In this document: piece after piece, positions 1 through 9,158 of the stretch
Layout of the letters: the number at the start of each line of letters is the position of its first letter
Position numbering within the stretch: position 1 is the stretch's first letter
Origin: Stygibacter sp964604155
GTDB taxonomy: Bacteria; Cloacimonadota; Cloacimonadia; Cloacimonadales; TCS61
Assembly (NCBI GenBank): GCA_964604155.1
Contig: CAZRXY010000101.1
Span: 51,836-115,835 of the forward strand
DNA length: 64,000 nt
Reading direction: 5' to 3'
Notes under the pieces: generated by a model
Seen by the model: only the letters and a program-made list of their open reading frames with translations
Database searches by the model: none
What the model was told of the DNA's origin: nothing
Translations under genes and position numbers: made by a program

Positions 1-416
1 TCAGTAAGCACACTGTCGCCGATTAAAAGTGGAGTGATCGGCAGATCAATGATCTTTTTTAAACTGTCCAGAATACCAATATTTTCAGGATCGGTCATTG
101 CCACAAGAACACTCGTTTCCGTTTTCTTAATGGCAATACACCTGTTTTCCACAGCAAAGGGTTCCGGTATAATTTTTACGACAGACACATCGAGGCCGAG
201 GAGGTCATCCTCAGCCACCAATGCGATATCAAGCTGCTGCTGCAAAGCTTTTAGCAGGTTCTTTTCTGATAAATAACCGAGCTTTACCAAGGTCTCCCCG
301 ATCTTTAGTCTGAAATTGTTTTGCTTCACCAGCGCTTCTTTCACCTGATCTTCAGTGACGAAGCCCAAATGAACCAGGATCTCACCTAAACGGGCAAATT
401 GGGGATTAAATGACAT
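1..416 (-). CDS. pilB: Type IV pilus assembly ATPase PilB / GspE, N-terminal part (cut by window edge)
   Basis: The minus-strand reading frame begins MSFNPQFARLGEILVHLG and stays open for about 138 codons to the window edge. The visible part is the GspE/MshE N-terminal domain, recognisable by two tandem 'LGE.LV.LG' and 'IGETLVKLGYLSE' helices followed by a 'LLKALQQQLDI' segment. In complete proteins this domain precedes the hexameric extension ATPase; the Walker motifs lie outside the window. A GAGGAG ribosome site sits about 8 bases before the ATG. It is the last visible gene of the pilus operon, 14 bases after the Ig-repeat lipoprotein. The gene could be gspE of a type II system, but the pilMNOPQ/pilT context favours pilB. 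Confidence 0.85.
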   Translation of the reverse strand, partial: MSFNPQFARLGEILVHLGFVTEDQVKEALVKQNNFRLKIGETLVKLGYLSEKNLLKALQQQLDIALVAEDDLLGLDVSVVKIIPEPFAVENRCIAIKKTETSVLVAMTDPENIGILDSLKKIIDLPITPLLIGDSVLT

Positions 417-430
417 TTATGCAGCTCCTC

Positions 431-2923
431 TTAGTCTGTGTATCTAAACAAGGTTATCGTCTGATTTACAGATGTATTTGTTCCAAATATATTCGCTGTT
501 ATTGCAGCAGAAGTCATTCCCGGAGGTGCCGGAACCGGCGGCAGACATTCATATTTATGGAATACTACCCACTTATAAAGCCTGCCAAGATGATTTTCAT
601 ACCAGCCAGTGTAGCCGTCGTGAGGATCTCCATCAAGATTAAGCCCATCCCAATCGTATGCTTGAAGCACTACAGGATCGGTTATATCAGATTCCAGAGG
701 ATGAATATCTAAATCAGTGGGCTCGCCCAGCGACGATGTAAAGAGTATTCTCTGGTTATTAACAGGATTTCCCTGACCATCATGGACAGTTACACGACAC
801 TGGGTGAGCTTATCTTCCATATCACCTTCGATAATCCAGTCGAGATGGGCAGGTACGCAAACCATGGTGAGCTGTCCCATCTGAAGCGGGAGCAGCAGGT
901 CTCCTTCAAAGGTGATTTCAGAACCTACATCTACCTTGACATGGACTTTTTCATTAGTATATGAACCATCATAGAGCAGGTATGAATAAGCAGTTCCTTC
1001 CAGGGTGTCGCCATTAGCATTCTCATTACCCACAAAGGCATTAGCTGCTACGATAGATGCATATTGAGGGACTGGATCAAGATAGAAATATGCTGCAGTA
1101 CCATTGCCAACGGGGTTACCTTGATCATCAGTGATCAGGGCAGCTATCTGCACTCTCCACATACCACCACCCATATCGTCTCCACTGTCGTATCCGCCAA
1201 TAGTAAATTCACAATTGCTGGGAGGTCCGGCTTGAACGATGATATTTGGCTTGGAAGCCGAGATCACAGTACCTTGCAGGTTCTTGCACCAGGCTCTAAT
1301 CTTAATAATCCCCGAATCTGAACCGCTGTTTACTGAAACAACCGCCACTCCATTGGAAGCAACTGTACTAGTGGAATCTGAGAGATTATAGACAACATTA
1401 TTTATATTGCTGCCCGTGTTCCAATTTCCTTCAGGTCTCACCTGGAATTTAAACCAGACTTCCACCGGTGAATCTATCATGTTCCCATTCATATCAAACA
1501 GGTTAACGGCTAATTCTGCCGATTCTATACCACCTGTACCTTGAACGTCTATTGAAATCTGCTGCTGATTAACAAACTGGATAGAATTGACGTCGTCAGA
1601 TATTACTGTGATAGCAGTGGTAGCTGCCGCAGAATCCACTACTGCGCTGATCTGAGCAACTCCTGCCTGTATTCCAGCAGAATAAGTGGCTACCGCTATT
1701 CCACCTTCAGCGAGAGGAACAGGGCTCATAATACTGCCAAGATCACTAGTGAAGCTCACCACATAGTCACTTCTGACGGGATTGCCAAAACTGTCTCGCA
1801 CGTAAGCCCATACATAAAGGTCTTCCGAACTGTTAACCGGGATGACGCTTTGAGGTTCATTATCCGCATTTCTGGGGATAAGTGTCATCTGAGTAGGCCT
1901 TCCAGCCAGGTAAGTGAGCTCCTGAGAATCAGACATCATGTTTCCATTGCCATCACTATCTATTATAGCAGTAACCGTTCCGGTTCCCGCCTGGGTGCCG
2001 GCATTGAGAAATGCTCTGGCAGAACCATTAGATGTTGAAGATGTTACGGATTTTCCCAGATATGTCTGATCAGACTGGCTAACCTGGAAAAAGCCTAATT
2101 GAGTCTCAAAAGTTATTTGTGTACCGTTAGGTACAGGACCTGTTACATTTGCTGCGGACGCTTCAATTGTCCGCACCTTATTTATTGTGATATCATTGCT
2201 CACCACATCCAGTTCGAGACTTGTGACCACTGGCTGCGGAGCGATAACCACAGAGATAGTGGTATCTGTAACGCCTACGAAGGCATCTATAGAAGCTGTG
2301 CCGATGATACCTGCATCCCAGAATGTGCTTTTGGCAATACCACTGGAATCTGTAGGAACACGCGTGATAATATTGCCAATATCAGCTCTGAAATATACAT
2401 CTTCATTAGTAGCTGCAAAGCCATCCTGATCCTTTACTCTCACTTCAATTATACTTGATGTGATTCCATTATCGAGATATATAAGACCCGGAGAAGCACT
2501 AATTCTATCTATTTTTAGATGAGGATTAGATTTTATTTCTACGGAATCTACTAATACCTGGGATGAACTGCTACCCTCGACAGTTGCAGTGATATGAGCC
2601 ATACCTACGCGTCCATCATCATTAAAATGGGTGGCAGCTACGCCAGATTCATTCGTGTATACTTTGCCCTGGATGTATCCCAAATCTGCTTGAAATGATA
2701 CTGGAATCCCAGTTGCAGGATAACCCTCATTATCTTCAACAGTCACTCGGACTTCTGAATTTGTGGTTAAATTTTGATCTGCATATAGTGATCTGGGGTT
2801 GATGACCATTGAGGTGATCTCATAATTGATGGTATCACCTTTCCTGGTATCACAGCCAGTAAAAAGCAGAATTGCCGGGATAATTACAGCAAAAAGTATT
2901 ACCCTTGCTTTCTTGAACTTCAT
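431..2923 (-). CDS. Invasin-like Ig-repeat (Big_1-type) lipoprotein in the pilus operon
   Basis: 830 residues. A signal peptide ends in the lipobox LFTGC (Cys 24), so this is a predicted lipoprotein. The rest is a chain of about 90-110-residue beta-sandwich repeats of bacterial Ig-like group 1 type. Each has the pattern 'V.V.D..G.PA....V.F..D.G.I......T...G.A...', clear at roughly residues 35-125, 135-230, 340-450 and more diverged later. Proteins of this type (invasin/intimin relatives) are extended adhesive or spacer rods. It starts 3 bases after pilQ and ends 14 bases before pilB, so it is co-transcribed with the pilus machine. It could be a secretin-associated or pilus-associated adhesin; no homologue can be named from sequence alone. 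Confidence 0.8.
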   Translation of the reverse strand: MKFKKARVILFAVIIPAILLFTGCDTRKGDTINYEITSMVINPRSLYADQNLTTNSEVRVTVEDNEGYPATGIPVSFQADLGYIQGKVYTNESGVAATHFNDDGRVGMAHITATVEGSSSSQVLVDSVEIKSNPHLKIDRISASPGLIYLDNGITSSIIEVRVKDQDGFAATNEDVYFRADIGNIITRVPTDSSGIAKSTFWDAGIIGTASIDAFVGVTDTTISVVIAPQPVVTSLELDVVSNDITINKVRTIEASAANVTGPVPNGTQITFETQLGFFQVSQSDQTYLGKSVTSSTSNGSARAFLNAGTQAGTGTVTAIIDSDGNGNMMSDSQELTYLAGRPTQMTLIPRNADNEPQSVIPVNSSEDLYVWAYVRDSFGNPVRSDYVVSFTSDLGSIMSPVPLAEGGIAVATYSAGIQAGVAQISAVVDSAAATTAITVISDDVNSIQFVNQQQISIDVQGTGGIESAELAVNLFDMNGNMIDSPVEVWFKFQVRPEGNWNTGSNINNVVYNLSDSTSTVASNGVAVVSVNSGSDSGIIKIRAWCKNLQGTVISASKPNIIVQAGPPSNCEFTIGGYDSGDDMGGGMWRVQIAALITDDQGNPVGNGTAAYFYLDPVPQYASIVAANAFVGNENANGDTLEGTAYSYLLYDGSYTNEKVHVKVDVGSEITFEGDLLLPLQMGQLTMVCVPAHLDWIIEGDMEDKLTQCRVTVHDGQGNPVNNQRILFTSSLGEPTDLDIHPLESDITDPVVLQAYDWDGLNLDGDPHDGYTGWYENHLGRLYKWVVFHKYECLPPVPAPPGMTSAAITANIFGTNTSVNQTITLFRYTD

Positions 2924-2926
2924 TAT

Positions 2927-4318
2927 TTACTCCTCTTCGTTTTCTTCAATCAAAATCCGCTTGTCGAGTCTCTCATCAGTTATCCTGATTTTGTATTCTT
3001 CGTTGATATCAACAATTCTGGGAGTAACTTCTATGATCAAATCTGTTTTTTCCATCGAGATATTCTTATGCCGGAAAAGTCCTCCGATAAAAGGAATGTC
3101 GCTCAGGAAGGGGAGATTGCTGTTTGTTGTGATAATATTTGTGGAAAGCAATCCGCCGACAACTATTCTCTGACCATTTGGCACAGTAACTGTAGAAGTA
3201 ATTTTTCTTACTTTGGTGCGGGGAATTCTGCCCTGCACAAGTTCGGTTACTGAGCTCACTTCCGGTTCGATGATTGTGGTAATCTGATTATCACGATTCA
3301 CTGTAGGACGAACTCGTAACATGATTCCCACTTCTTCACGCTCAACCTGAATCTCATCATCCTCATCACGGACTACATAAGGCACTATCTCACCTATATG
3401 GATATAACCCTCTTCTCCGTTCAATGAAGTGATGTGCGTGTCTGTGAGCAATTCCGCAGCATTATTCTCCAATAGAAAATCCAAGGTGATATCAAATGCT
3501 GTCAACTGACGCGAGAAATGACCGATGTCATTAAAACCATCAAGTTTCTGGAAATATTGATCATCAGGAACTACGTTAAGGTCTTGCAGATCACCATGAG
3601 GTGACGAACCTGTATCATCCGTATAGCCATAAGGCAGTCCAATTCCCTTGGAATTAGTGGGATCCTCTGCTATTATCGTTGTGAGACGGTTAAGCCTCTG
3701 CCAGTCGATACCATACTTCTCTGCTTCGGTAACATGCACTTCAATCAATCTGGCGCGGATTTCGATCTGTTTTTGAGGAACATCTATTTCCTCTATTTTT
3801 TTGATAATTTCGGCATAGGTCTCAGGATTTGCCCTAATTACAAGTGCATTCTGACCCTCTATTTCTGAAAACATTCCAGGCATAGATTTCATTGCGTCAA
3901 CTATCTTCGTTGCATCTACATAATTGAGGTGAACTACATAAGTGCGTTCCCCTATCTCTTCATCAATCTTCTGTTTATCGCCAACGATAAACGTTTTCTC
4001 TCCTATCAGTCTGTATGAAAGACCGACAGATTTAACTACCAGGGAAAGTGCCTGCTCAATCGGGACATCCTTGAGATGGATAGTGATTTTCTTGTCTGCA
4101 GCACTATCACCTTCTTTTTCATCAGTCGCCATGGCGAGAACGATATTGCAATCACTCATCTGTGCCATGGTCGCAATAATGTTGGAAACCTTTCCATCCG
4201 TTGCATCAAGGCTGATTTTGTTATCCAGAAGGTTAGCTGCCATCAGGGAAAAAGACCCCGTAAGCAATATAACTATTATGCAAAAAGATAACGATGCTTT
4301 AATGTTGAACGATTTCAT
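2927..4318 (-). CDS. pilQ: Type IV pilus secretin PilQ (short form)
   Basis: 463 residues with a signal peptide. The outer-membrane secretin forms the ring through which the pilus passes. Visible domains in order are an STN-like domain (about 30-115, 'KITIHLKDVPIEQALSLVV'), a NolW-like N1 domain (about 125-180, 'TYVVHLNYVDATKIVDAM') and the secretin core (about 185-450). The core ends in the typical 'VVGGLL', 'PFLSDIPFIGGLF' and 'IIEVTPRIV' strands. Many PilQ proteins exceed 600 residues; this one lacks the N-terminal AMIN domains that bind peptidoglycan. It lies 21 bases after the pilP-like gene. Because pilM, pilN and pilO precede it, PilQ is preferred over GspD. Confidence 0.92.
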   Translation of the reverse strand: MKSFNIKASLSFCIIVILLTGSFSLMAANLLDNKISLDATDGKVSNIIATMAQMSDCNIVLAMATDEKEGDSAADKKITIHLKDVPIEQALSLVVKSVGLSYRLIGEKTFIVGDKQKIDEEIGERTYVVHLNYVDATKIVDAMKSMPGMFSEIEGQNALVIRANPETYAEIIKKIEEIDVPQKQIEIRARLIEVHVTEAEKYGIDWQRLNRLTTIIAEDPTNSKGIGLPYGYTDDTGSSPHGDLQDLNVVPDDQYFQKLDGFNDIGHFSRQLTAFDITLDFLLENNAAELLTDTHITSLNGEEGYIHIGEIVPYVVRDEDDEIQVEREEVGIMLRVRPTVNRDNQITTIIEPEVSSVTELVQGRIPRTKVRKITSTVTVPNGQRIVVGGLLSTNIITTNSNLPFLSDIPFIGGLFRHKNISMEKTDLIIEVTPRIVDINEEYKIRITDERLDKRILIEENEEE

Positions 4319-4339
4319 TTATACTCCTTTGATACTTTA

Positions 4340-4915
4340 TTACCAATTGTATTCTCTAACTGATTTGGCTTTGCTATCAGTTTTAAGTTGTGCCGGTTTG
4401 GGGGGGATTTCACTAAGCTCCATATCATATTGATTGCCTTTATAAGTGTAACTGATCATACCAGGCTGAATGTCATTTATGGTGCCTCGGGCTCCAGCCG
4501 AAAAGTCTCCACCCAGATCAAACATATCTCCAATCCCATAGAGCGTTGTCATACCTTTATAGCTGATAGCAGCCTTCTTCTCTCCAATCTCCGGAATGAT
4601 AGTCATTTCAAGCCGAATTAAACTCTCCACTTCTTCACGCCATTGCATTTCGAGGTCTTTCTGGGTCTTCACGATCAGATTCTGCTCAAGAGGATCCTTT
4701 TCTACTGTGAAATAAAAATTCTTCCTATCTCTGATCGAAGAATCTATCTCCTGAATCTGACTCAGCAATCTCTCACTTAATGCCATCTTTTTATAAATGG
4801 ATTCTTCCGGGACTTCCTGTACCTTTTTATACAAAGACGAAGCCTTGATACCATAAGCTAATAGCAAGATCACCACAAGGATAATTACAAAGTCTTTTAA
4901 ATATTTCTGTTCCAC
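4340..4915 (-). CDS. pilP: PilP-like pilus assembly protein (inner-membrane anchored)
   Basis: 191 residues with an N-terminal transmembrane segment (about 10-25), a charged helical stretch (about 30-110) and a small beta-rich domain at about 115-175 ('TTLYGIGDMFDLGG' ... 'GNQYDMELSEI'). That layout resembles the homology-region domain of PilP/GspC, which links PilO to the secretin. Sequence similarity to PilP is not obvious. The assignment rests on fold-like pattern and on position between pilO (1-base gap) and pilQ, the standard pilMNOPQ order. Confidence in pilus function is high; the exact PilP identity is moderate. Confidence 0.65.
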   Translation of the reverse strand: MEQKYLKDFVIILVVILLLAYGIKASSLYKKVQEVPEESIYKKMALSERLLSQIQEIDSSIRDRKNFYFTVEKDPLEQNLIVKTQKDLEMQWREEVESLIRLEMTIIPEIGEKKAAISYKGMTTLYGIGDMFDLGGDFSAGARGTINDIQPGMISYTYKGNQYDMELSEIPPKPAQLKTDSKAKSVREYNW

Positions 4916-4916
4916 T

Positions 4917-5474
4917 TTATACCTCCTTTATGATCTTGAATGTAGAGAGATCTATAGCCACTTTGTAGCGAGTCTCACTAACGGTATCAATAACTTCGGA
5001 TTTGCCTCTGGCTGCATAAGGTACCACATCAAGAGTCTTTACCTTTATGATATAGTCCAACGCTTCCAGATCTGTAAGAAATTTACCCAGTTGCACGTAT
5101 GTACAGTTTAGCTCCATCGTATATAGATGCTCCAAAAGGTCTCCGCCTATTGAAGATACATTTTTATGAGAAAAAGAGTGAATGGCAAATTTATACTTAT
5201 CTGCCATATCGTGAATTTCCTTGGTAAATGTACCAATTTCGTCAACATCAAATCGTCTCTCGGTTGTTATGCTGCCAAGTATCACTCTGGAAACCTGACG
5301 CAATTGCTCATTGAGCACTTTTGCACTATTCAATTTTTCCTGTTCAACTTTAATTCTTTCGTCATACCGGTCTATACGAGACATTTTTTGAGAGATTATC
5401 TGGGAGCTGAAATGGAAAAACAGTATCGTTACCAATATCATAACTGAAAGTAAAATTAGGTATTGCTGTCTCAT
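4917..5474 (-). CDS. pilO: Type IV pilus alignment protein PilO
   Basis: 185 residues. It has one N-terminal membrane helix (about 5-25), a coiled-coil region (about 30-75, 'RIKVEQEKLNSAKVLNEQL') and a ferredoxin-like periplasmic domain with 'MELNCTYVQLGKFLTDLEALDYIIKVKTL', close to the PilO signature where a short helix follows a beta strand. PilO pairs with PilN in the inner-membrane alignment complex. The start overlaps the pilN stop by 4 bases (ATGA type), consistent with coupled translation and stoichiometric partners. Confidence 0.8.
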   Translation of the reverse strand: MRQQYLILLSVMILVTILFFHFSSQIISQKMSRIDRYDERIKVEQEKLNSAKVLNEQLRQVSRVILGSITTERRFDVDEIGTFTKEIHDMADKYKFAIHSFSHKNVSSIGGDLLEHLYTMELNCTYVQLGKFLTDLEALDYIIKVKTLDVVPYAARGKSEVIDTVSETRYKVAIDLSTFKIIKEV

Positions 5475-6067
5475 CTTCCTCTCCTTGTTGATATTCTCCC
5501 GCCTCTAGTGGTGCAATCTATCTGAAATCTTATGATCTCAACATCTTTCTCAAAATCACGTAATGACCTGACGAAGTAGATATCCTCAAAATCTACACTG
5601 ATCTGTTCGTTGTTCTTTAGGTTATTAATAAATTCATTGATCAGATCAAATTCTTTCTCATCTCTGTCTAAGCGGGTGATGCCGTAAATGCTCAGTACAT
5701 CGCTTTTAAATGAGAAATTGGTTATTGCGATCTTATCGCTGGTTTTTTCTGATAATGCTACGAGTTTCTTTGACCAGAAAATGCGGTCTGTGCTGATTTC
5801 GGCAATATTGGTCAAATCCTTGGAAGACAGATATTGATCGTTTTCCTGATAGGACTTGATTTCCTGTGTGATATTGCTCAAGAGGCTGCGGCGATTCTGA
5901 ACTTTTTGCTCAAGTACACCATTATAATAAAGCACAAAACCATAAATAATGGCTGTGAGTATTACAAAAGCAAGAGCTGTTGTCCGAAAGGCTCTTTTCT
6001 GTTTAAGAACTGCCTGCTTGAGTTCGCCGTATTTGTTTAAGTTAATTTTAAAATATAACTGATTCAT
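5471..6067 (-). CDS. pilN: Type IV pilus alignment protein PilN
   Basis: 198 residues. It begins MNQLYFKINLNKYGEL, a variant of the N-terminal 'INLLP' motif by which PilN docks onto PilM. One transmembrane helix follows (about 30-48), then a coiled coil (about 50-85) and a periplasmic domain containing 'AITNFSFKSDVLSIYGITRLDRDEKE', typical of the PilN/GspL-C fold. Ten bases separate it from pilM and it overlaps pilO by 4 bases. The basic C-terminal tail ('TTRGGRISTRRGR') is unusual but needs no frameshift to explain it. Confidence 0.82.
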   Translation of the reverse strand: MNQLYFKINLNKYGELKQAVLKQKRAFRTTALAFVILTAIIYGFVLYYNGVLEQKVQNRRSLLSNITQEIKSYQENDQYLSSKDLTNIAEISTDRIFWSKKLVALSEKTSDKIAITNFSFKSDVLSIYGITRLDRDEKEFDLINEFINNLKNNEQISVDFEDIYFVRSLRDFEKDVEIIRFQIDCTTRGGRISTRRGR

Positions 6068-6077
6068 AGATTCTCCT

Positions 6078-7151
6078 CTATTCTGGTCTCAAAGCCAGGC
6101 CCAGTGCCAGTGCCAGCTGAGGATCGTTTGCATCATCAAATTTCTCTATACCTTCTATATCTGCCATAGGATTGAATATTTCTGTGGGGATATTCAATTG
6201 CTCTGCAAGATATTCTGGTAAGCCAATTAGCTTCGCCGTCCCGCCTACTAAAAGGATTTTGCGGAAATCACTATCCCCTGCTTCCTTCACATAGAATCTT
6301 AGCGAACGCTTTACTTCCATTGCAATCTGTTCGATGGCGGTCTTTTCTGTGATATCCAAAGCCAGAAGGGAATCTCCGGTCACCTTCTTTTTGTGGGCAT
6401 CCACTCCGAATTCCATCTTCATCTTTTCTGCTTCTTCAAATGAACACTTATGCAGCTTTGCCAAATCCTTAGAATAATGGTAGCCACCCCAACTGATATC
6501 GCGGGTAAAAAACTTTGCCCTTTTGCTGAATACTACCATATTCGTCTTGTATGCTCCCAGATTCAGCAGCACATATACGCCGTCATCTGTCCCGGAAGTT
6601 AATGCAAAACTGTTTGCCACTGCCAAAGCCTCCAAATCAACAACATTTGGTTGAAGACCCCCAGAACTTAAAATCTGGGTGTGCTCTTTCAGCAAAGACT
6701 TGGTGGTGGAAGCTAAAAGGATATTCATATTATTCGTCTTTTCTTCCACACTTAATACCTGATAATCAAGAACCATCTCTGATCCACTGATTGGCAGATG
6801 CTTTTTTGCTTCAAAGAACAGGGCTGATTCAAGCTCCTCATCCGGCAGAAATATTGTCTTGATCTGCTTTATGCTGGTGTTGTCTCCTCCTACAGAGGTT
6901 ACCAGATGACTCACTTTCTTGGGATTGATCTTCAGGTTGCGAAGCATCCCGGTTAAAACCGGAGCATACCTGTCTGACATAAGGTCTGACTGGTTATGCT
7001 CCAATCCTTCCGGTATAGTTGACCTGACGGCATAATTCATCAGTTTAAATCCCTCATGAACCCGCTTAAGGTGAACCAGCTTAATGCTGTGTGTACCTAT
7101 ATCAAGCCCTATTGACTCTTTAAACTTCTTCTGTTTTTTCTTCTTTGCCAT
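6078..7151 (-). CDS. pilM: Type IV pilus cytoplasmic scaffold PilM (actin-like ATPase fold)
   Basis: 357 residues from the chosen start. PilM is a cytoplasmic actin/FtsA-like protein that binds ATP and the PilN tail. Phosphate-1 motif 'SIGLDIGTHSIKLVHL' lies near the N-terminus, a phosphate-2-like strand is at 'VYVLLNLGAYKTNMVVF', and an adenosine motif is at 'KILLVGGTAKLIGLPEYL'. The frame can be extended three codons to a GTG, but that GTG lies inside the ribosome site AGGTGA; the ATG at 7151 sits 5 bases after it and is preferred. The lysine-rich start 'MAKKKKQKKFKES' is a basic cytoplasmic extension. Confidence 0.92.
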   Translation of the reverse strand: MAKKKKQKKFKESIGLDIGTHSIKLVHLKRVHEGFKLMNYAVRSTIPEGLEHNQSDLMSDRYAPVLTGMLRNLKINPKKVSHLVTSVGGDNTSIKQIKTIFLPDEELESALFFEAKKHLPISGSEMVLDYQVLSVEEKTNNMNILLASTTKSLLKEHTQILSSGGLQPNVVDLEALAVANSFALTSGTDDGVYVLLNLGAYKTNMVVFSKRAKFFTRDISWGGYHYSKDLAKLHKCSFEEAEKMKMEFGVDAHKKKVTGDSLLALDITEKTAIEQIAMEVKRSLRFYVKEAGDSDFRKILLVGGTAKLIGLPEYLAEQLNIPTEIFNPMADIEGIEKFDDANDPQLALALGLALRPE

Positions 7152-7218
7152 ATATCTCACCTGTTTATAAAATTAAATTTCATTATTACTCTCTCGGGCA
7201 TCTTTGGTGCCGCCGATA

Positions 7219-9144
7219 TTAATGCCTGGGTGGTACCTTCATTGTCCAGCCAGATGAACTGTAGAGCAGACTTGTGCTGCCCATACCTTCGTAAACCTGG
7301 GGATAATGTGGTGGTAACATCCCATAATCTATTCTGTCGTCCCAGTGATAATCCTTGTCATAACCAGTAGAACCGTGCGTCCCATCGTATAACCACTCTT
7401 CTATATTCCACTCTTGACCACCCGGCGGGTGATTAAGCGGATCAGTGCCAGACCTGTGGATATAACCACGTCTATACTGCTGGATTCCACCAAACATGTG
7501 TATTATTCCCCGCTCTCCTACTATTGTCGTTTGGCTTTCTGGCCATACAGGATTATACCAGGGCCAGTCTGTTCCATAAGGCGGAACCAGGGGATTTGAA
7601 TAATTCGAGCTTTCGTAGGGGTAACCACAGGCAGGATAACCTGGAGCCGGGGCATTACCATGCATCTGAAAACCAGGGTCTAAGTTCCAGTAGGGGCTGG
7701 GGGGGAAGATGAATTTGTGAAAATCAGGATACTCCACATCCCATTGGGTGCCATTAGGCATAAAGATTGTAAATGGAGGGGTGGAACCATGAGGATGCTG
7801 ATAGGCAAAAGAAAAAATGCCTTCATAATGAGTATTAAGATTACCATATACCTCTAAGTCGCCTTTGCCTATCGCTGCATAACAGCCATAAAGATAAATG
7901 CTGCTGCAATTTGGAGACATCACTTCATTGGATACCGGATCCCTGTGCTTGTATTGAATATAGATTCTTTCTTCGGACACTAAGCCAAACATATCCTGGC
8001 AGAGACCTTCATCAGGCGGGTCTCCGGGAGCTATACTTTGATAGGTGATATCACCTGTGATGTATATCGTGTCTGCACAGCCCCAGGTCATCTTCCCGCT
8101 AATATTACCCTCTATCCATAATTGACAATGGACAAATACAGAATTATTCTGGACGTTCAGGCTGAATGAATTATCGTCCCAATCATATTTCTTGACATCA
8201 ATCACATTAGTCCAGATGGAATCGCCCACTGGAAAGTTTGGATGTTCGGGATCAGGGAAAGAATTATAAACCGTGAAGGTATCACGCTCTGTGATGATAT
8301 CTGCATACCTGCATGTAGCCGTGTTCCCGTCAATCTGGACGTAGAGGATATCACGATCCAATGAAGTGTCAAGAGTGTAACCATGTGCTCTGATATCAAT
8401 GGCTTTGCCTGCAGAAATATTGATGTAGGCAGAATTCTCGATGTAGCCTCCGCGGAATATGTCGTCCATGGGCGCAGAATTTACTGCCGGTTGACCGGTT
8501 GCATAATTCATGATCCTACCGTTAGTAGTAACCAGTGCATTAAAGGTGGGCCAGCCATTATTGTTGCCACCACCAGCTTGCTGGATCCAGATATCGTCAT
8601 TGCTGTGGACTGGGCCATTCAAAACGTCCGGTCCCCAGAATTTTACTCTATCATCGCCGGTATATTCATCATTTTCTGATGATTCCCACATCGTGAAATA
8701 CTGATATTGTGCCAGACTCCTTCCTGAGAGTACGCTTTCGGCATATCTTTTGACTGGTGATTTGTAAGTATTAGCTCCAACCTGGAATGCCCGGCCCCGT
8801 TTTACCGTGATGAGTGTAGGACCTATCCGGTTCTTGCCATCACTGATAACCGGCTGGTTATCTATCCTGTAGGTTGTCACCCTGTTATTACTGGATATCT
8901 CTATGTCATAATCACTATTGGGAAAGATATTAGGGGCATCCTGCATGATAATTGCGGTTCTTAGCTGCTCAGAGCGCAAAAAAGTCTCCGCCTGAAGAAC
9001 ATCGTTGGCATATTGTACCTGCATATTATCGAATCTTACTATTCCCATTAGCGAGATCGAAGAAATCACCGAAATCAAGATTACCACAGCAGCAGTACTC
9101 ATCAGCATGATCGCACCCTTTTCACTTAATAAGAGCTTTTTCAT
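7219..9144 (-). CDS. Very large prepilin-like protein (PilX/DUF4900-like)
   Basis: 641 residues. The N-terminus 'MKKLLLSEKGAIMLMSTAAVVILISVIS' has a class III prepilin-like leader (Lys/Glu/Lys-Gly) followed by a hydrophobic helix, as in minor pilins of the PilX group. The remaining 600 residues are Trp-, Tyr-, Pro- and Gly-rich, with 'GPVHSNDDIWI' and 'IDGNISG'-like segments of the kind I associate with DUF4900 proteins in pilus loci; that family name is from memory. It has a strong AGGAGG site 4 bases before the ATG and sits in the pilus operon between a PilW-like gene and pilM. Most minor pilins are 150-250 residues, so this may be a tip or adhesin subunit. Confidence 0.7.
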   Translation of the reverse strand: MKKLLLSEKGAIMLMSTAAVVILISVISSISLMGIVRFDNMQVQYANDVLQAETFLRSEQLRTAIIMQDAPNIFPNSDYDIEISSNNRVTTYRIDNQPVISDGKNRIGPTLITVKRGRAFQVGANTYKSPVKRYAESVLSGRSLAQYQYFTMWESSENDEYTGDDRVKFWGPDVLNGPVHSNDDIWIQQAGGGNNNGWPTFNALVTTNGRIMNYATGQPAVNSAPMDDIFRGGYIENSAYINISAGKAIDIRAHGYTLDTSLDRDILYVQIDGNTATCRYADIITERDTFTVYNSFPDPEHPNFPVGDSIWTNVIDVKKYDWDDNSFSLNVQNNSVFVHCQLWIEGNISGKMTWGCADTIYITGDITYQSIAPGDPPDEGLCQDMFGLVSEERIYIQYKHRDPVSNEVMSPNCSSIYLYGCYAAIGKGDLEVYGNLNTHYEGIFSFAYQHPHGSTPPFTIFMPNGTQWDVEYPDFHKFIFPPSPYWNLDPGFQMHGNAPAPGYPACGYPYESSNYSNPLVPPYGTDWPWYNPVWPESQTTIVGERGIIHMFGGIQQYRRGYIHRSGTDPLNHPPGGQEWNIEEWLYDGTHGSTGYDKDYHWDDRIDYGMLPPHYPQVYEGMGSTSLLYSSSGWTMKVPPRH

Positions 9145-9158
9145 TTTTCCTCCTGCTG

